NCBI RefSeq assembly: GCF_963678635.1
Contig: NC_087065.1
Coordinates: forward strand, 73,417,345 to 73,481,344
Direction: 5' to 3'
Length of the DNA stretch: 64,000 nucleotides
From: Symsagittifera roscoffensis
Taxonomy: Eukaryota; Xenacoelomorpha; Acoela; Convolutidae
Part shown: one piece after another, positions 35,941-46,902 of the stretch
How the letters are laid out: the number at the start of each line of letters is the position of its first letter
How positions within the stretch are numbered: position 1 is the first letter of the stretch
The notes under the pieces: generated by a model
The model's input: only the letters and a program-made list of their open reading frames with translations
What the model was told of the DNA's origin: nothing
Databases searched by the model: none
Made by a program: the position numbers and the translations under genes

Positions 35941-37495
35941 ATGACAACACCGCAAAACAATAAGCAAACTCCTACTGACTCGAACACTACCATCACTCAA
36001 CCGGACTCTATAACCATACTACAATCAACTGCTGAGCAGGCAGTGTTACAAACGTTTGTGGAAACTTTTCCAGTTAGTTCTCCCAACTTCCGTCGACCTA
36101 GTCCGAGGCCGCAAATACGATCACGTCAACTCAACCGCATGTCCCGATTGGATCAGATTCGCCAACGAAACAGAACACGGGAACGGGCCGCTAAAATCCG
36201 CTTTGTCGCCACAAGAATTACTACTAGAAAGGACGGTCACACGCAACTGTTAGAGGCAATGAGACGATGTCGCCTGTCAAAGCCAGGAAAAGTCAACGTG
36301 GCCGCGAAGATTGGGGTCTTAGCGGTGAATGGGGGTAAACCTCTCTTCTCCTTATCCAAAAAGGAAATTGCGGGCTTGCCTGGGCTCTTTGATGCAGACC
36401 TGTTTGCGGAATTGACGGCGGAGGAGCATTTTCTTGGCCCCATGAAGCGAGCCATCATAAACAAGGACAACACCTCCTTCAACAAGCTTGGTGCGTATAT
36501 GGCCCAGTTTTGGCCTAAAGCAGCGGTGGTTAATAACTGTGTAGTTATTGACAATAAATTAACTATTCCTGAACCTCTTCGTCAAGCCGTGCTCACTCGT
36601 CTTCACAGATCTCACCCGGGACAGCCTCCGAATACCTCTGGTGGCCGTTTATGAACCGTCAAATCATCGAGACGTGTGAGAAGTGTCGTGAATGCACCCT
36701 GTTTGGTAAGAATCTTAAGCCCGCGTCAACTTTTAATACTGCGAAGTCTCTGCCTGTACTATCTGGACCTAATCAGGAGTTACAATTAGATTTTGCTGGC
36801 CCGATACTTGATGAAAAGGGTCTAAGATCTTTCTTTTGGTAGCGCTTGATTGGTTTTATAAGTTTCCTTCAGTTCTGATTTCTAAAACCACTGGGGCTAA
36901 GAAGGTTATCAAATTCCTTGATTCCTATGTTCGTATTCACGGTTTTCCTCATTCTATCAGAACGGATCATGGCTCAGGTTTTAAGAATAATTTGGTACAA
37001 GAATTCTGCTCTAATAGAGGTATTAAACATACCCTCTCACCGGTCGGAGATCATCGCGGCAGTGGGTTGGTCGAACGATCGATTCAGACAATCAAGAGAA
37101 AACTGGGTGTGGCAAAACTCGATCCTAATTTCAAAAATCTTAAGGATACGAGTCATCAAATATTTGAAGATATTCGCAAAAGTAATCATTCGGTGCTAAA
37201 GAAATCGCCTTTTGAATTGCATTTTGGTCGTAAACCTAATACTGTATGGTCTCAGGCACGTAATAATGCTGTTCAATCTGATACTTCAGCCCAAGGTTTG
37301 GAGCTAAACCTCGTTACACCAGACCAGATTGCCAGCAACGATTACAGTAGGGACAGGGCAAAAGTTGGTCATCACTGCAGTTCCAGTCCAACACTTCCTA
37401 CCCGCTTCAAACCCTTGTTTTCGTTGGACGGAAATGTGGCAGACAGTGAACCTTACAAGGCGCTGGCGGATCTCGCTCGGGCGGCGAATAAATGA
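35941..37495 (+). pseudogene. int: Gypsy integrase with an extra basic N-terminal region, frameshifted
   Basis: An ATG frame (35941-36654) begins with ~60 Thr/Gln/Pro-rich residues, then an Arg-rich stretch (RMSRLDQIRQRNRTRERAAK), and reaches the zinc-binding region at LHRSHPGQ, where it shifts frame near 36620. The HHCC finger continues as WWPFMNRQIIETCEKC. The catalytic core begins LQLDFAGPIL, shifts once more near 36840, then reads ALDWFYKF, RTDHGSGFKN (second Asp) and GLVERSIQTIK (the Glu). The core triad is therefore present but in three frames. The separate start and the long basic leader are unusual for a gypsy integrase. Confidence 0.8.
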
Positions 37496-38747
37496 TCGCA
37501 GTTCAAACGTAATATTCCCACAGATGGAGGGAAAATGGTCCTCAAGGAGATCGCAACCCGGCATCGGACCTTGCCCATTCTCTCAAGTCCGGTCTAAACA
37601 GCAATAATCTTCGCTTCTCGGCAATTGCCTCACCTCCGGGGGCGCAAGTCATCTCCAGGCGTGCACCAGTGCAACCTCGTCGTCTCTCGAGAACAAGTAA
37701 ATTAGAAAACCTTCTACTGTCTGATCCTAGTCGAGTTAAAGTCTTTAGGAAAATTATTGATCGCCAATCGGGGAAACCTCTGTAAAAACTAACCAAGTTT
37801 AAGATTGTTCGTGTTACGGATCATACTTACATTACCGACAATGGGAAAATCTACCGAAAAAATCATATCTGCCTCAAACCTAATTATCGGTCTACCGTTT
37901 TAGTTGCTCCAAACACTATAGGTGATCGCATCCAAGCTTCGAATTCAACTTCTCGAGGAGCGGGTAAACGACCTATCACGCGGTCGCAGCCTGTGTTACT
38001 GGAACAACGGCCAAACAATCCCCTCTCTCTACTCCGATGGTGGATCTCACTGTTGACTCTTCCAATGAAAGTTCAGTTGGATCAAACAATTGTCGTCAGG
38101 TGGCTCGAGATTCGTTCACTACCAGAAAACGCCAGAGGTTTCCGTGTGACTCACCTCCGGTTCAATCTGCTCATCAGTTTGCCTTGACGTCGACGCCCCA
38201 TACCTCCACTCGTGCTACTTACTCGCGCAATATCGATTCTACTCATTGACCGAGGACCTCACATCAAGCTGTTTCTTCCTCGACTACTCAACCTGCGGGG
38301 CCTCCTGAAGTTAGTCCCTCTCGTCCTGAACTTATGGTGTCCTCGCCGGAAAAGGAGGTATCAAAACATTTGAATCTCGGCTCTCATTCAGCGTCCTCAG
38401 ACCTTTCTTCCTCCTGCCCTTCACTTTCTCTAGCTGCACAACCAGTGGTTGACGATGCCGAGTCAGTCAGGATGTCTCACCGTAGCAAAAAGCCAACTCA
38501 GTTTTTTGGCGATCCGTTGAGGCATTCGGTGAAATCAGAAGAGGAGGATCAAATTTTGCCCTCTGAAACGACATTAGCTTCTTCTCTTATACCAATCACT
38601 GAGGAACAAAATATGCCCTCAGATGCGCCGGTCGTGTCCACTTCATCACCACGGAAACAACTTATTCGCGATCGTTTTCCGCTTCAACCTTCAACTCCGA
38701 CGTCGTCTTCTCTCGCTCAAAGGAAGAAAACCACTGGCTCAGATTGA
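37496..38747 (+). pseudogene. C-terminal tail of gypsy pol
   Basis: Around 37800 a segment reads KIVRVTDHTYITDNGK followed by YRKNHICLKPNY, the pattern of the conserved C-terminal integrase fold of gypsy elements. The rest is a Ser/Pro-rich tail interrupted by stops at 37496 and 38247, with MSHRSKKPTQFFGDP (about 38470) as a typical late-pol basic motif. No envelope gene is apparent. Confidence 0.6.
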
Positions 38748-38942
38748 CCATATCACCAGGAAAAAACTATTAAAAACTTGTTAAAACTACTCAAACTTTA
38801 GCTAAAACTTTTTTTTTACGATATCATTTTTTTAATGTATGCAATGGTGTGGGATTGGGGGGCTATCAATCATTTGCTCGTCCGGGTGCAGTTTATTTCT
38901 CTCTAATTTTGAAGTTCCTCAAAATTTTTCTCCCGCGGGGAA

Positions 38943-39272
38943 TGTCGTGAGGCGACCTTCGGTACCTCGTCAGTTACTTGTTCTTTTGCAGTCATAATGC
39001 AAAGTGATGCTAATTATATTGACCAAGGTCATTGTTCTAACCTCTAATCAATACCACGCTGAGCGTATTAATTCTTTATCTGTTATTACTATTGTTTGCT
39101 AGTAAATCTGATTCTACTTCATCTAATGATCTTTCGGGATAAACTTCCTAAACCAAGATTATATTCGAAACTAAGCGTCAAAGTAATTCAAACTAACAAA
39201 GTATCTAACTCTAAAACAACTTACTTATTGTTCAGCAACAAAGTTTCCATTCTAAAACTTCGGCAAATCTCA
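38943..39272 (+). repeat. 3' LTR of the Ty3/gypsy element
   Basis: 330 bp, same ends as the 5' LTR, preceded by a short purine tract GCGGGGAA and followed by the duplicated CTCCC. Confidence 0.85.
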
Positions 39273-39467
39273 CTCCCCAACATTTTGTCACTCCCCAACA
39301 CTTCATCTAATGATCTTTCGGGATAAACTTCCTAAACCAAGATTATATTCGAAACTAAGCATCAAATTAATTCAAACTAACAAAGTATCTAACTCTAAAA
39401 CAATTTACTTATTGTTCAGCAACAAAGTTTTCATTCTAAAACTTCGGCAAATCTCACTCCCCAACAT
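39118..39467 (+). repeat. 185 bp tandem duplication of the LTR 3' end plus flank
   Basis: CTTCATCTAATGATCTTTCG occurs at 39118 and 39303. Each copy runs through the LTR end AAATCTCA into CTCCCCAACATTTT. The second is an LTR fragment without its first half. The duplication includes target sequence, so it happened after insertion. Confidence 0.8.
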
Positions 39468-39684
39468 TTTTCAAATTTTGCGGTTGTCTTACGTTTTATG
39501 ATGGCTGCATGCGTGACGTTACAAAATGAGGTATGAAAAAAAATGTGTCTCAATAGCTAGTTTGTTCACTATGCAAAAATTCATTTCATTCAAGTTAAGT
39601 TTTCAACAATGAAATTCAAATGTGGGGTGAAAGGGGAAAACAGCCTAAATTAATTGTGGTTTTTGCGTCTCGCGGAGAATTTTT

Positions 39685-39888
39685 GGGTTCTTTTCCAGTC
39701 CCCCCTTTCAAAACACCGAGTTCAACGTTTGTTTTACGTGATATTACGGCTAAATGAGTAATGTTACGCTGTAAAGTATGAAGAATAAAACTGTCGATTT
39801 GTTCATCACGCCAAATTTCATTACATTATGACAACGTTAAATAGACTTTTTAAAATTGAATTTGAAAGGGGGAAACTGGAAAAGAGCC
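39685..39888 (+). mobile_element. J MITE
   Basis: GGGTTCTTTTCCAGTCCCCC to GGGGGAAACTGGAAAAGAGC. Same subfamily as the copy split by the gypsy element and the copy at 43367. Confidence 0.7.
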
Positions 39889-39929
39889 GATTTTTGAAAG
39901 GCCATCTAGCCTGTCTAAATATAATCATT

Positions 39930-40740
39930 TTTTGACTCTCTTTTCCCTATCCCCACCTGTGAGTTTTTACAAGTAAAATTATTGTTCGCGTTATCCCATT
40001 GTTATGAAAAATGAAATTCGGGACGTATTGATAGGCGGGGGTTGGGAGCAGAAGGGGCGAGGTGTTAACAAAACAGCTCAGAAATGTCAGTTATAACAAA
40101 CCAGGTCTCTTTTTCCTTTTCCACCCACCTGCAGTTTTTAGAAGTAAATTTGTTGATCACATTGTCCAAAAATTATGAAAACTGAGATGCAGACTAAGTA
40201 GGCCATGATATTTGGTCGTCATAACCAACCTCGTAAAGTTTTTTGTTATACCAAAAAATTGATGCTCGTGTGAGGTGGAGAAAAAGGAAAAAATCCCAAG
40301 CCAGCTCCACATAATGATATGCATATCCTTAATACTTAAATGCAGTAGCACGAGAGACCAATATCGTTAAAATGCACGTGCACAAATCAAATCTTATCTT
40401 TTCTGGGCGGAATTTGGGATCAAATTGATCGGAGCCAAGAAACACAACTTGATTGTCTAAATTTTTATCGGCTATTTTCAATTTTATACAGAAACTGATT
40501 TAAAAATCATTTTGGTCCTTAAAAAGTAGCACAAATTGCCCCCCCCCCGTCTCGGCAAATTATTACCAGTAATACTTGAGTTCATAATTTATGATTGTTG
40601 GGAAAATTGGTAGGCGGAATTATCAGCACGTGATAAACATATTTGATCGCATGATTAGACTTAAAAAACCACTCGTTGCACCATCAAACTTAGGTGCACA
40701 TGTGAGGTCATAGGATAGGCGGTTGAAAGAGCTGCGAATG
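39930..40740. mobile_element. Cluster of three degraded J-like MITEs
   Basis: Pyrimidine-rich starts at ~39938, ~40108 and ~40540 (for example CTCTTTTCCCTATCCCCACC) each pair with a G/A-rich end (GGGGTTGGGAGCAGAAGGGG, GGTGGAGAAAAAGG, GGCGGTTGAAAGAGC). All are diverged. Confidence 0.35.
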
Positions 40741-41083
40741 TTTACTTTTCCCTAATACCTATATCCGGTTAGCAATTTCGGCATTTTTAAGTTCATCCGA
40801 AACTTAAAAATCCAAAAATAATGTTGAAAATTATGGTTTCTGAAAAATAACTGAAATAGTTGAATTTTTTTTGACTGACAGTCACGAGTTTAGCACTAAA
40901 GAGACGATAAATCTTTTTTTTTGAGATTGCAGCAAAAACAGACACTCGTTCTGTCTCGAAAACAAAAGATTACTTTACACCAGCACATCTTTTACGACAA
41001 TGAAGGCAAAATTCACCCGACCGACTTTTCTTTCTACGATGATTTGAAAACAATCTATCAAACTTTATTTGCAACAAGAAACT

Positions 41084-41479
41084 ATGTGTAAAAAGAAATC
41101 ACCAGAAGACGTTGAAAAGGGATCTTTGTTGGGGTCAAGTGAGCGGTCAGATTTGGGTTCCAAAGCGGGGTCAGGTTTGGGTTCCGCAGTGAGGTCAGAT
41201 GGGGGTTCTGCGGGCGAGGATTCTGCGGGGTCCCAAGATGGGGTAATGACAAGGACACCAATCGGTACCACTGCTAGGTCGATTTATGGTTCAGACTTCA
41301 GTCCCCCTCCTGAGGAAAGACAGACGTGCTGCAAGCGGTTCTGCACTGCCTGCAAGAACTGTGGGGGGCGGGTCCCCTGGGCGTCTCTTCTGTCTGGGAT
41401 TCTGATGGTGGTTTCTTTAACTATTCTTCTCATCTCACTCGAAATGGGAGTGAAAAGAATGGACCAAGCATTTAGAATT
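41084..41479 (+). CDS. Proteolipid/M6-family protein, exon 1
   Basis: 132 codons from ATG to donor ATT|GTAAGT (phase 0). Residues 1-80 are a Ser/Gly/Asp-rich, probably cytoplasmic extension with GS(E/K/A)-type repeats. Then comes a cysteine cluster (CCKRFCTACKNC, residues 82-93), a likely palmitoylation region, and GRVPWASLL leading into TM1 (about 99-119). CC...(V/A)P(Y/F)ASL before TM1 is the hallmark of myelin PLP/DM20 and M6 proteins. It joins 52406, where the protein continues with the extracellular loop and TM2-4. M6 proteins act at the plasma membrane of neurons and other cells in process growth and membrane organisation. The long N-terminal tail is absent from vertebrate PLP. Transcript start is unknown; a short upstream ATG (41000) is in another frame. 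Confidence 0.75.
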
Positions 41480-41510
41480 GTAAGTGAATGTGAAGGTATC
41501 TATTTTGAAA

Positions 41511-41727
41511 TCTTTTTCCAGTTTCCCACCCCCCTCGTAAAAGTACAAAATAAAGCTGTTCAAAAACTGTTCACACGACATTTTTCATGTCAGGAATGTT
41601 GTAGAAATTTGTTCAGTTGTTCACGCTGACACGTTTTGATGCAGTTCATAATATGAAAATTCATTTTAAATAGGCTTTCATATAATGAATTTCAGAAAAA
41701 ATCGAAGGGGGGAAATGGAAAAGAGCC
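41511..41727 (+). mobile_element. J MITE, inverted partner of 41977-42201
   Basis: CTTTTTCCAGTTTCCCACCC to GGGGGGAAATGGAAAAGAGC, starting only ~30 bp after the exon 1 donor. Contains CTCGTAAAAGTACAAAATAA and TGACACGTTTTGATGCAG. Confidence 0.7.
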
Positions 41728-41976
41728 TTTTTTTTTCTCCCAAACCCTCCCCCTTCCCTAAGTTAAATTATTGTTTGAATTATCCAATTGATCAGAATTT
41801 TTTTGTTGGTTCTTTTCAGCTCCTTTTCATTTCGATTTCAATTTTGAAAAACTATTTTAACGTTGTTTTAATGTTATAAGAAACTGAAACTTTTTCGATT
41901 TCAAAAATAATTTTAGTAAAATGAAAGACTAAAACTATTAGCGAAATAGCTTTTTTATTGCCGCACTAATTTTAAA

Positions 41977-42201
41977 GGCTCTTTTCCAGTCTCCCCCCCC
42001 CCTTTGATTTTTTTCTGAAACTCACTACCTGAAAGTCTATTTAAAATCATTTTTTATGAAATGAACTGCATCAAAACGTGTCAGCGTGAACAGGTGAACA
42101 AACTTTTACTACATTTCTTACATGAAAAATGCCGTGTGAATACTTTTCGAACAGCTTTGTTTTGTTATCTTACGAGGCGGGTGGGAAACTGGAAAAGAGC
42201 C
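41977..42201 (-). mobile_element. J MITE with perfect 8 bp duplication
   Basis: GGCTCTTTTCCAGTCTCCCC to GGGAAACTGGAAAAGAGCC, flanked by ATTTTAAA on both sides (41969-41976, 42202-42209). Reverse-oriented relative to 41511-41727, so the intron RNA could fold into a ~215 bp stem. Confidence 0.75.
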
Positions 42202-43104
42202 ATTTTAAATATCAGTGATTCTCTGTTATTGTTAAAATTTTTACTGTCGGAAATTGTTTTCAAAACTTAAGAATATTTTAGAAAGCACCTTGTGAGAAGA
42301 AAAGGAAAAAAACTCTTTGAATTGTCTCCAGAAAAATTGTATCATAAAATGACAACCCTCACCAGATTTTTAAAACAAGTTTTTGCTGAAATCAAACAAA
42401 AATCACAAAATTATCTGAAAAAAACAATACTAAATTTAAAAAAAAAGATATAATCTTGAACTGAAAACGAGACAAATGAATACATTCTTTTTTCAAACGC
42501 AAATTTTTGAAAATTTTTATTAAATCAACAGACAAATTTGAAAAATTGGAAAAAAAAATAATTTTCAAAGCACTTGTAGTTAAAATAAGTTCTTTTTCAA
42601 TAAAAATGCGTATTGTGGAAGTGTATGATAGGTAAAAATTTAGTTCATGAAAAGTTGGTCAATTGTTCATATAAAATGGTCGCTATTCTCATGGGCGAAA
42701 GACCGAGTAGGCAAAGGACTGAAAACAAAAGCAGTCGAAAGCCAAATAATAAAATGAATCAATTGCCGTTCAATAAAAAGGAATTGAGTGAAGCAATATT
42801 TTGCATCTTTTATAACAAAAACCTGTAAAAATAAAACTTGTTCCAATTCTCCGGCTGTCAGTGACAATTTGAATGTTTTGAATTTTTTAGTGCAACGATC
42901 TTTTAAATCTCAGTGCACATTGAATGAAACTTTTTTATTATACTGGTAGTTTTTATAATTGTCGACAAGACTGTCTGAGCTTTTAAGTTAGTCAGGCTCG
43001 ACTTTCGCCGTTAGTCAGTCATTTTGTTCGTATCTGGAGCCTAATAAGCTAGTCTTGGTTCCAGAAATTACGAATAGTTTCCTCATATTTCATTGCTACC
43101 CAAC

Positions 43105-43764
43105 CAGGGCCGGATCCAGGATTTTCTCGAGAGGGGGATTTAAAAAAAAAATCGAAAATTTCGTCGCCTTTTTTTTAGGTCGAGCAAATTGATATTCTGA
43201 GCTCTCCCAAGCCACTAAAAGAACCTGTTTCGGCCAAAATTTCTGTGCCGCAAGCAAAACTTTAAAAAGTAGGCCAAAAAGAGCGTTTTTAGGCACTTCT
43301 TGAAAAAAAATTGCCAAAAAAACTCGTCTTCTTCTGCGCGGGCTCCCCCTCGAAATAAGTATATATGGCTCTTTTCCAGTTCCCCCCCCCCCACCTTTCA
43401 AATTCAATTTTGAAAAGCTTTTTTAACGTTGTCATAATGCAATGAAATTTGGCGTGTTGAACAAATCGACAATTCTGAACAGATTTGTCCTTCATACTTA
43501 ACAGCGTAACATCACGCATTTAGCCGTAATAACACGTAAAACAAACATAAAACTCGGTAATTTGAAAGGGGGGGGGGGAAACTGGAAAAAAGCCGTATAT
43601 ATTGACGTCGAAGACACCCTGTGAAAAATTTTAGGGTCCGTCACCAAAAATGGATACCTCAAAATAGTATAAAAGGGGGACCCATTGAGTCGGCAGGGGG
43701 TCGAATCCCTGAAGAAAAGCGTCTGCATTCCCCCCCCCCCCAACCCTCCTTAAATCCTCCCCTG
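43105..43764 (+). mobile_element. hAT MITE with nested J MITE (left palindrome arm)
   Basis: Starts CAGGGCCGGATCCAGG, ends AATCCTCCCCTG. Flanks TACCCAAC and AACCCAAC are an 8 bp duplication with one change. Split by the J MITE at 43367. Confidence 0.75.
43367..43594 (+). mobile_element. J MITE nested in a hAT MITE
   Basis: GGCTCTTTTCCAGTTCCCCC to GGGAAACTGGAAAAAAGCC, 228 bp, flanked by an exact 8 bp repeat GTATATAT (43359-43366, 43595-43602). The undisturbed target GTATATATTG can be read in the hAT copy at 25021, confirming the insertion. Absent from the mirror arm, so it arrived after the palindrome formed or was lost there. Confidence 0.85.
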
Positions 43765-44688
43765 AACCCAACTCTCACGATCACTCATCACTTATGAGCG
43801 AAAATATCTCGGATCACACATTCCATATGCGAAATGATCTGGGTCACTAGCTGGGCTACAAGAACAATTATGTGTAAGGCTTATCACTTTGTTATACAGC
43901 TTTTTAAGCGGAAAACCTATGATAGGATATACAATTGATGGTGACTTATCAATTGCAGAAAAAACTTTCTGTTCAGATAAACTACTAAAGCTTTCATTAA
44001 CATGGAATTGTCAAAACGGCCAATTCACAGACCATGAAAGCAAAAAAATTTTAAGGAAAACGTATAATAAAATCAAACGCCTCAATTTTACCCATTTTAA
44101 TTCTTGTCGCTGCAAAACTTCAGCTTTGTCAAAGAAAAATGGTCTAAATATAATACGGAAAACAAAACACAAGCAAAAAAAACAATCATTTTTTTTGTAC
44201 ATATTAGATTGGTTTTCGGCTTAAATCTTAAGCCGAAAACCAATCTAATATATACAAAGAAATGATTATTTTTTTTGCTTGTGTTTTGTTTTCCGTATTG
44301 TAATTAGACTATTTTTCTTTGACAAAGCTGAAGTTTTGCAATGACATGAATTAAAATGGGAAAATTTGAGGCGTTTGATTTTATTATACGTTTTCCCCTT
44401 AAAGTTTTTCTGCTTTTATGGTCTGAGAATTGACCATTTTGACAATTCCATGTTGATGAAAGTTTTAGTAGTTTATCTGAACAGAATTTTTTTTTTGCAA
44501 TTGATAAGTCACCATCAATAGGATATCCTATCATAGGTAATCCGCATAAGAAAATGTATTAAAAAGTGATAAGCCTTACACATAATTGTTCTTGTAGCCC
44601 AGCCAGTGACCCAGACCAATTCTTGTATGGAATGTGTGATGCGAGATATTTTCGAACATGTGCAATGAGTGACTGTGAGAGTTGGGCT

Positions 44689-45129
44689 CAGGGGCGGATT
44701 TAAGCGGGGGTTGGGTGTGGGGGTAATGCGGACGCTTTTCTTCAGGGATTCGACCCCCTGCCGACCCGAAGGGTCCCCGTTTTGTACTCTTTTGAGATAT
44801 CCATTTTTGATGACGGACCCTAAAATTTTTTATGGGCGCCTTCGACGTCAATATATACTTATTTTCAGGGGGGAACGCGCGCAGAAAAAAAAACGCGCTT
44901 TTTTGGCATTTTTTTTTCAAAAAGTGCCTAAAAACGCCCCTTTTTGGCCTGTTTTTTTTTTCAAAATTTTGCTTGCGGCGCAGAATTTTCGGCCAAAACA
45001 GGGTCCTTTTGGTGGTTTGGCAGAGCTCAGAAAATCATTTTGGTCGACCTATAAAAAAGTCGACAAAATTTTCGAAAACTTTTCGAAAATCCGCCCCCCA
45101 CCCTTGAGAAAATCCTAGATCCGCCCCTG
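44689..45129 (-). mobile_element. hAT MITE (right palindrome arm)
   Basis: CAGGGGCGGATTTAAG to CTAGATCCGCCCCTG. The inner flank GTTGGGCT mirrors the left copy's inner duplication; the outer flank GCTTATAT does not match anything on the left. Confidence 0.8.
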
Positions 45130-46902
45130 GCTTATATACTCTTTTTTATCTATTCAAGTCGTGAACTTCGTTTGAATTTTTTTTGTTTTTTTTTGTTATC
45201 TAAAAATAGGACAATAGGTATTGTGAAGGACCATACTTCTATACGAGAATTTTGATGGTAGCATAAAATTGGAAACGAGTACCAAGGCCGGGGTGGTCGT
45301 CAGGCTCGTGATCAAATATCTGCGGGTTGCTGTTTCGCCTCATACTTAAACCCGCCCTTGCCTACCCTGTATCGTATTTTCAAACTCGGGCGAAGAAAAA
45401 AAGAAGCGAGCAAGAAAAAAAATCGATTCTCCGCTATTGAGTTATTACATAAAAGTGCGCGAAAACGAACCATCAAAGTCAAATATAAAATCCTTTTTAA
45501 ACTTCTGAGAAAATTCAACTAAATGCGTGGCGCTAATGATCAATTAGTGAATTTTTTTTCTTGTATTTTGAGTTCGAATTTCCTGTTTACTGCGTTCTTG
45601 TTGCTGCTTTTGCTTTAGAGGGCAAAATTTGAATCAAAGTAGAACCGAACATAATAGATTTTTTGCTAATTAGATAATAACTATGAGTTTTTATATTTTC
45701 ATCTTCTTTAATGAATAAATCTACTTGTAGAGAAATGTTTTATCTCATTTAAAAAAATCAGGAATTCTTCAACAAGCACCTCTAACAAGTCAACGAGTAA
45801 ATACAATGCAAGTTTTAGACCCAAATTTACGTTCATAATTGAGTAACCTGTGCGATTTTTCAATCAGCAATTTTTATACAAAATTGTACCGTAAATTGAT
45901 TTTCATTCAGAAGATAGGATGCAATGCATGTTTCGAATCATGAAAAGACTTCTTTGTTAAAAAAAACTTATTGCCTCGAAGTTTGAGTTTTGAGGTTTGA
46001 GCATGATTCGCATTTTGAACACGATGAAATAGACTTTCAATCATCGCTTAACGACAAACTACACAGAATCGATTAAAATGACAACATTAAAAGCTTGATG
46101 AAAAAATGTCAATTGATCGCAAATTGTAGCATACTCATGATTGAAATTTTGAAAAAACAATTAGCCACTTTTATAGTTTCAAACAAACTTATTGGACTAT
46201 TTTTGAAACAGTTCTTAAACTAGTTCTGACCTTGAGACTTGAAATGACCGTAACAATTAAAGGTTTTGTTTTAACATTGCATTTAACATAGGCATTTAGA
46301 TAAAGCCAAAACTTAGAAACTTATTAGAAAAATCTGCCGCAAATTGTTTCAAAAACAACCTTGCCAAATGAAGAAGATACTTCATGGCACAAAAATACAC
46401 GTCACAAATCTTGTTGTTCTACTATTTGCATGCTTTTTTGACCACATTCAATATTTTCTATGTTAAACTCTTGTCCTTACAAACAATCGTAAAAAATCCC
46501 GAAGCTGAACTCCGGTTTTTGTTCATCAGTGAGCTGTGTTAATTTACTTACACACCATCTACCATACGATAGCAAAAAATCAATCAGTTTCTGAACAAAA
46601 AAGTTATGAGAAAGGATTTTATTATTACATTTGGTTCGACTGTTCCGCTCATAAGCGCATGCAACCATTTTAAAGTCAGTAATTTTAATCAAATGAACGA
46701 AGTTTTTTTTTAAATCAATCAATGTAAAAAGATTTTAAAACACCTGGACTGTCCAATTTGAGACTCGAAATGTTTTCCTCGTACGAGTGTCTTTCAATTG
46801 CATTATGATTGCGCTACCAGAAAAAGAAAAAGGAAAATTGAAATCAATCAAATGAAATCAATGAGACCATAATGAGCAACCACGAATTGATGCCAAATGT
46901 AC

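Larger units (their letters stand above)
32387..39272 (+). mobile_element. Ty3/gypsy LTR retrotransposon, full length but broken
   Basis: 6.9 kb with an LTR pair, exact 5 bp target duplication CTCCC (32382-32386 and 39273-39277), and gag, protease, RT, RNase H and integrase in gypsy order. LTR similarity indicates recent insertion. The coding region has at least two in-frame stops and four frameshifts. Some shifts fall in homopolymers and could be assembly error. Confidence 0.9.
32370..39645 (+). mobile_element. J MITE split by the gypsy insertion
   Basis: Left end GGCTCTTTTCCACTCCC (32370-32386) and right remainder 39456-39645 (TTCAAATTTTGCGGTTG... to AAGGGGAAAACAGCC) together make one J element. 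The right part aligns with the intact copy at 39685-39888. The gypsy element landed in it, duplicating CTCCC. Confidence 0.65.
43105..45129. repeat. ~2 kb palindrome
   Basis: The arms meet at ~44224 (GGTTTTCGGCTTAAATC then CTTAAGCCGAAAACC). The inner ~450 bp per side and the two outer hAT MITEs match in inverse order; the left arm has the extra 236 bp J insertion. The right arm ends exactly at the MITE terminus CCGCCCCTG at 45129. The ORFs inside (43889-44224, 44304-44534, 44669-45118 and others) are mirror images or repeat read-through, not genes. Confidence 0.85.

Noticed and set aside
42613-42828. 71-codon plus-strand ORF in the M6 intron
   Set aside because: No splice-site context and composition like the surrounding noncoding DNA.
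43889-45118. ORFs of 90-150 codons
   Set aside because: They lie in the palindrome and hAT MITEs, and mirror-image ORFs occur in the other arm.
45264-45521. Plus-strand open stretch without a start, with many Lys/Arg, and a 68-codon minus ORF
   Set aside because: No splice sites in phase, no family resemblance; treated as chance in AT-rich DNA.
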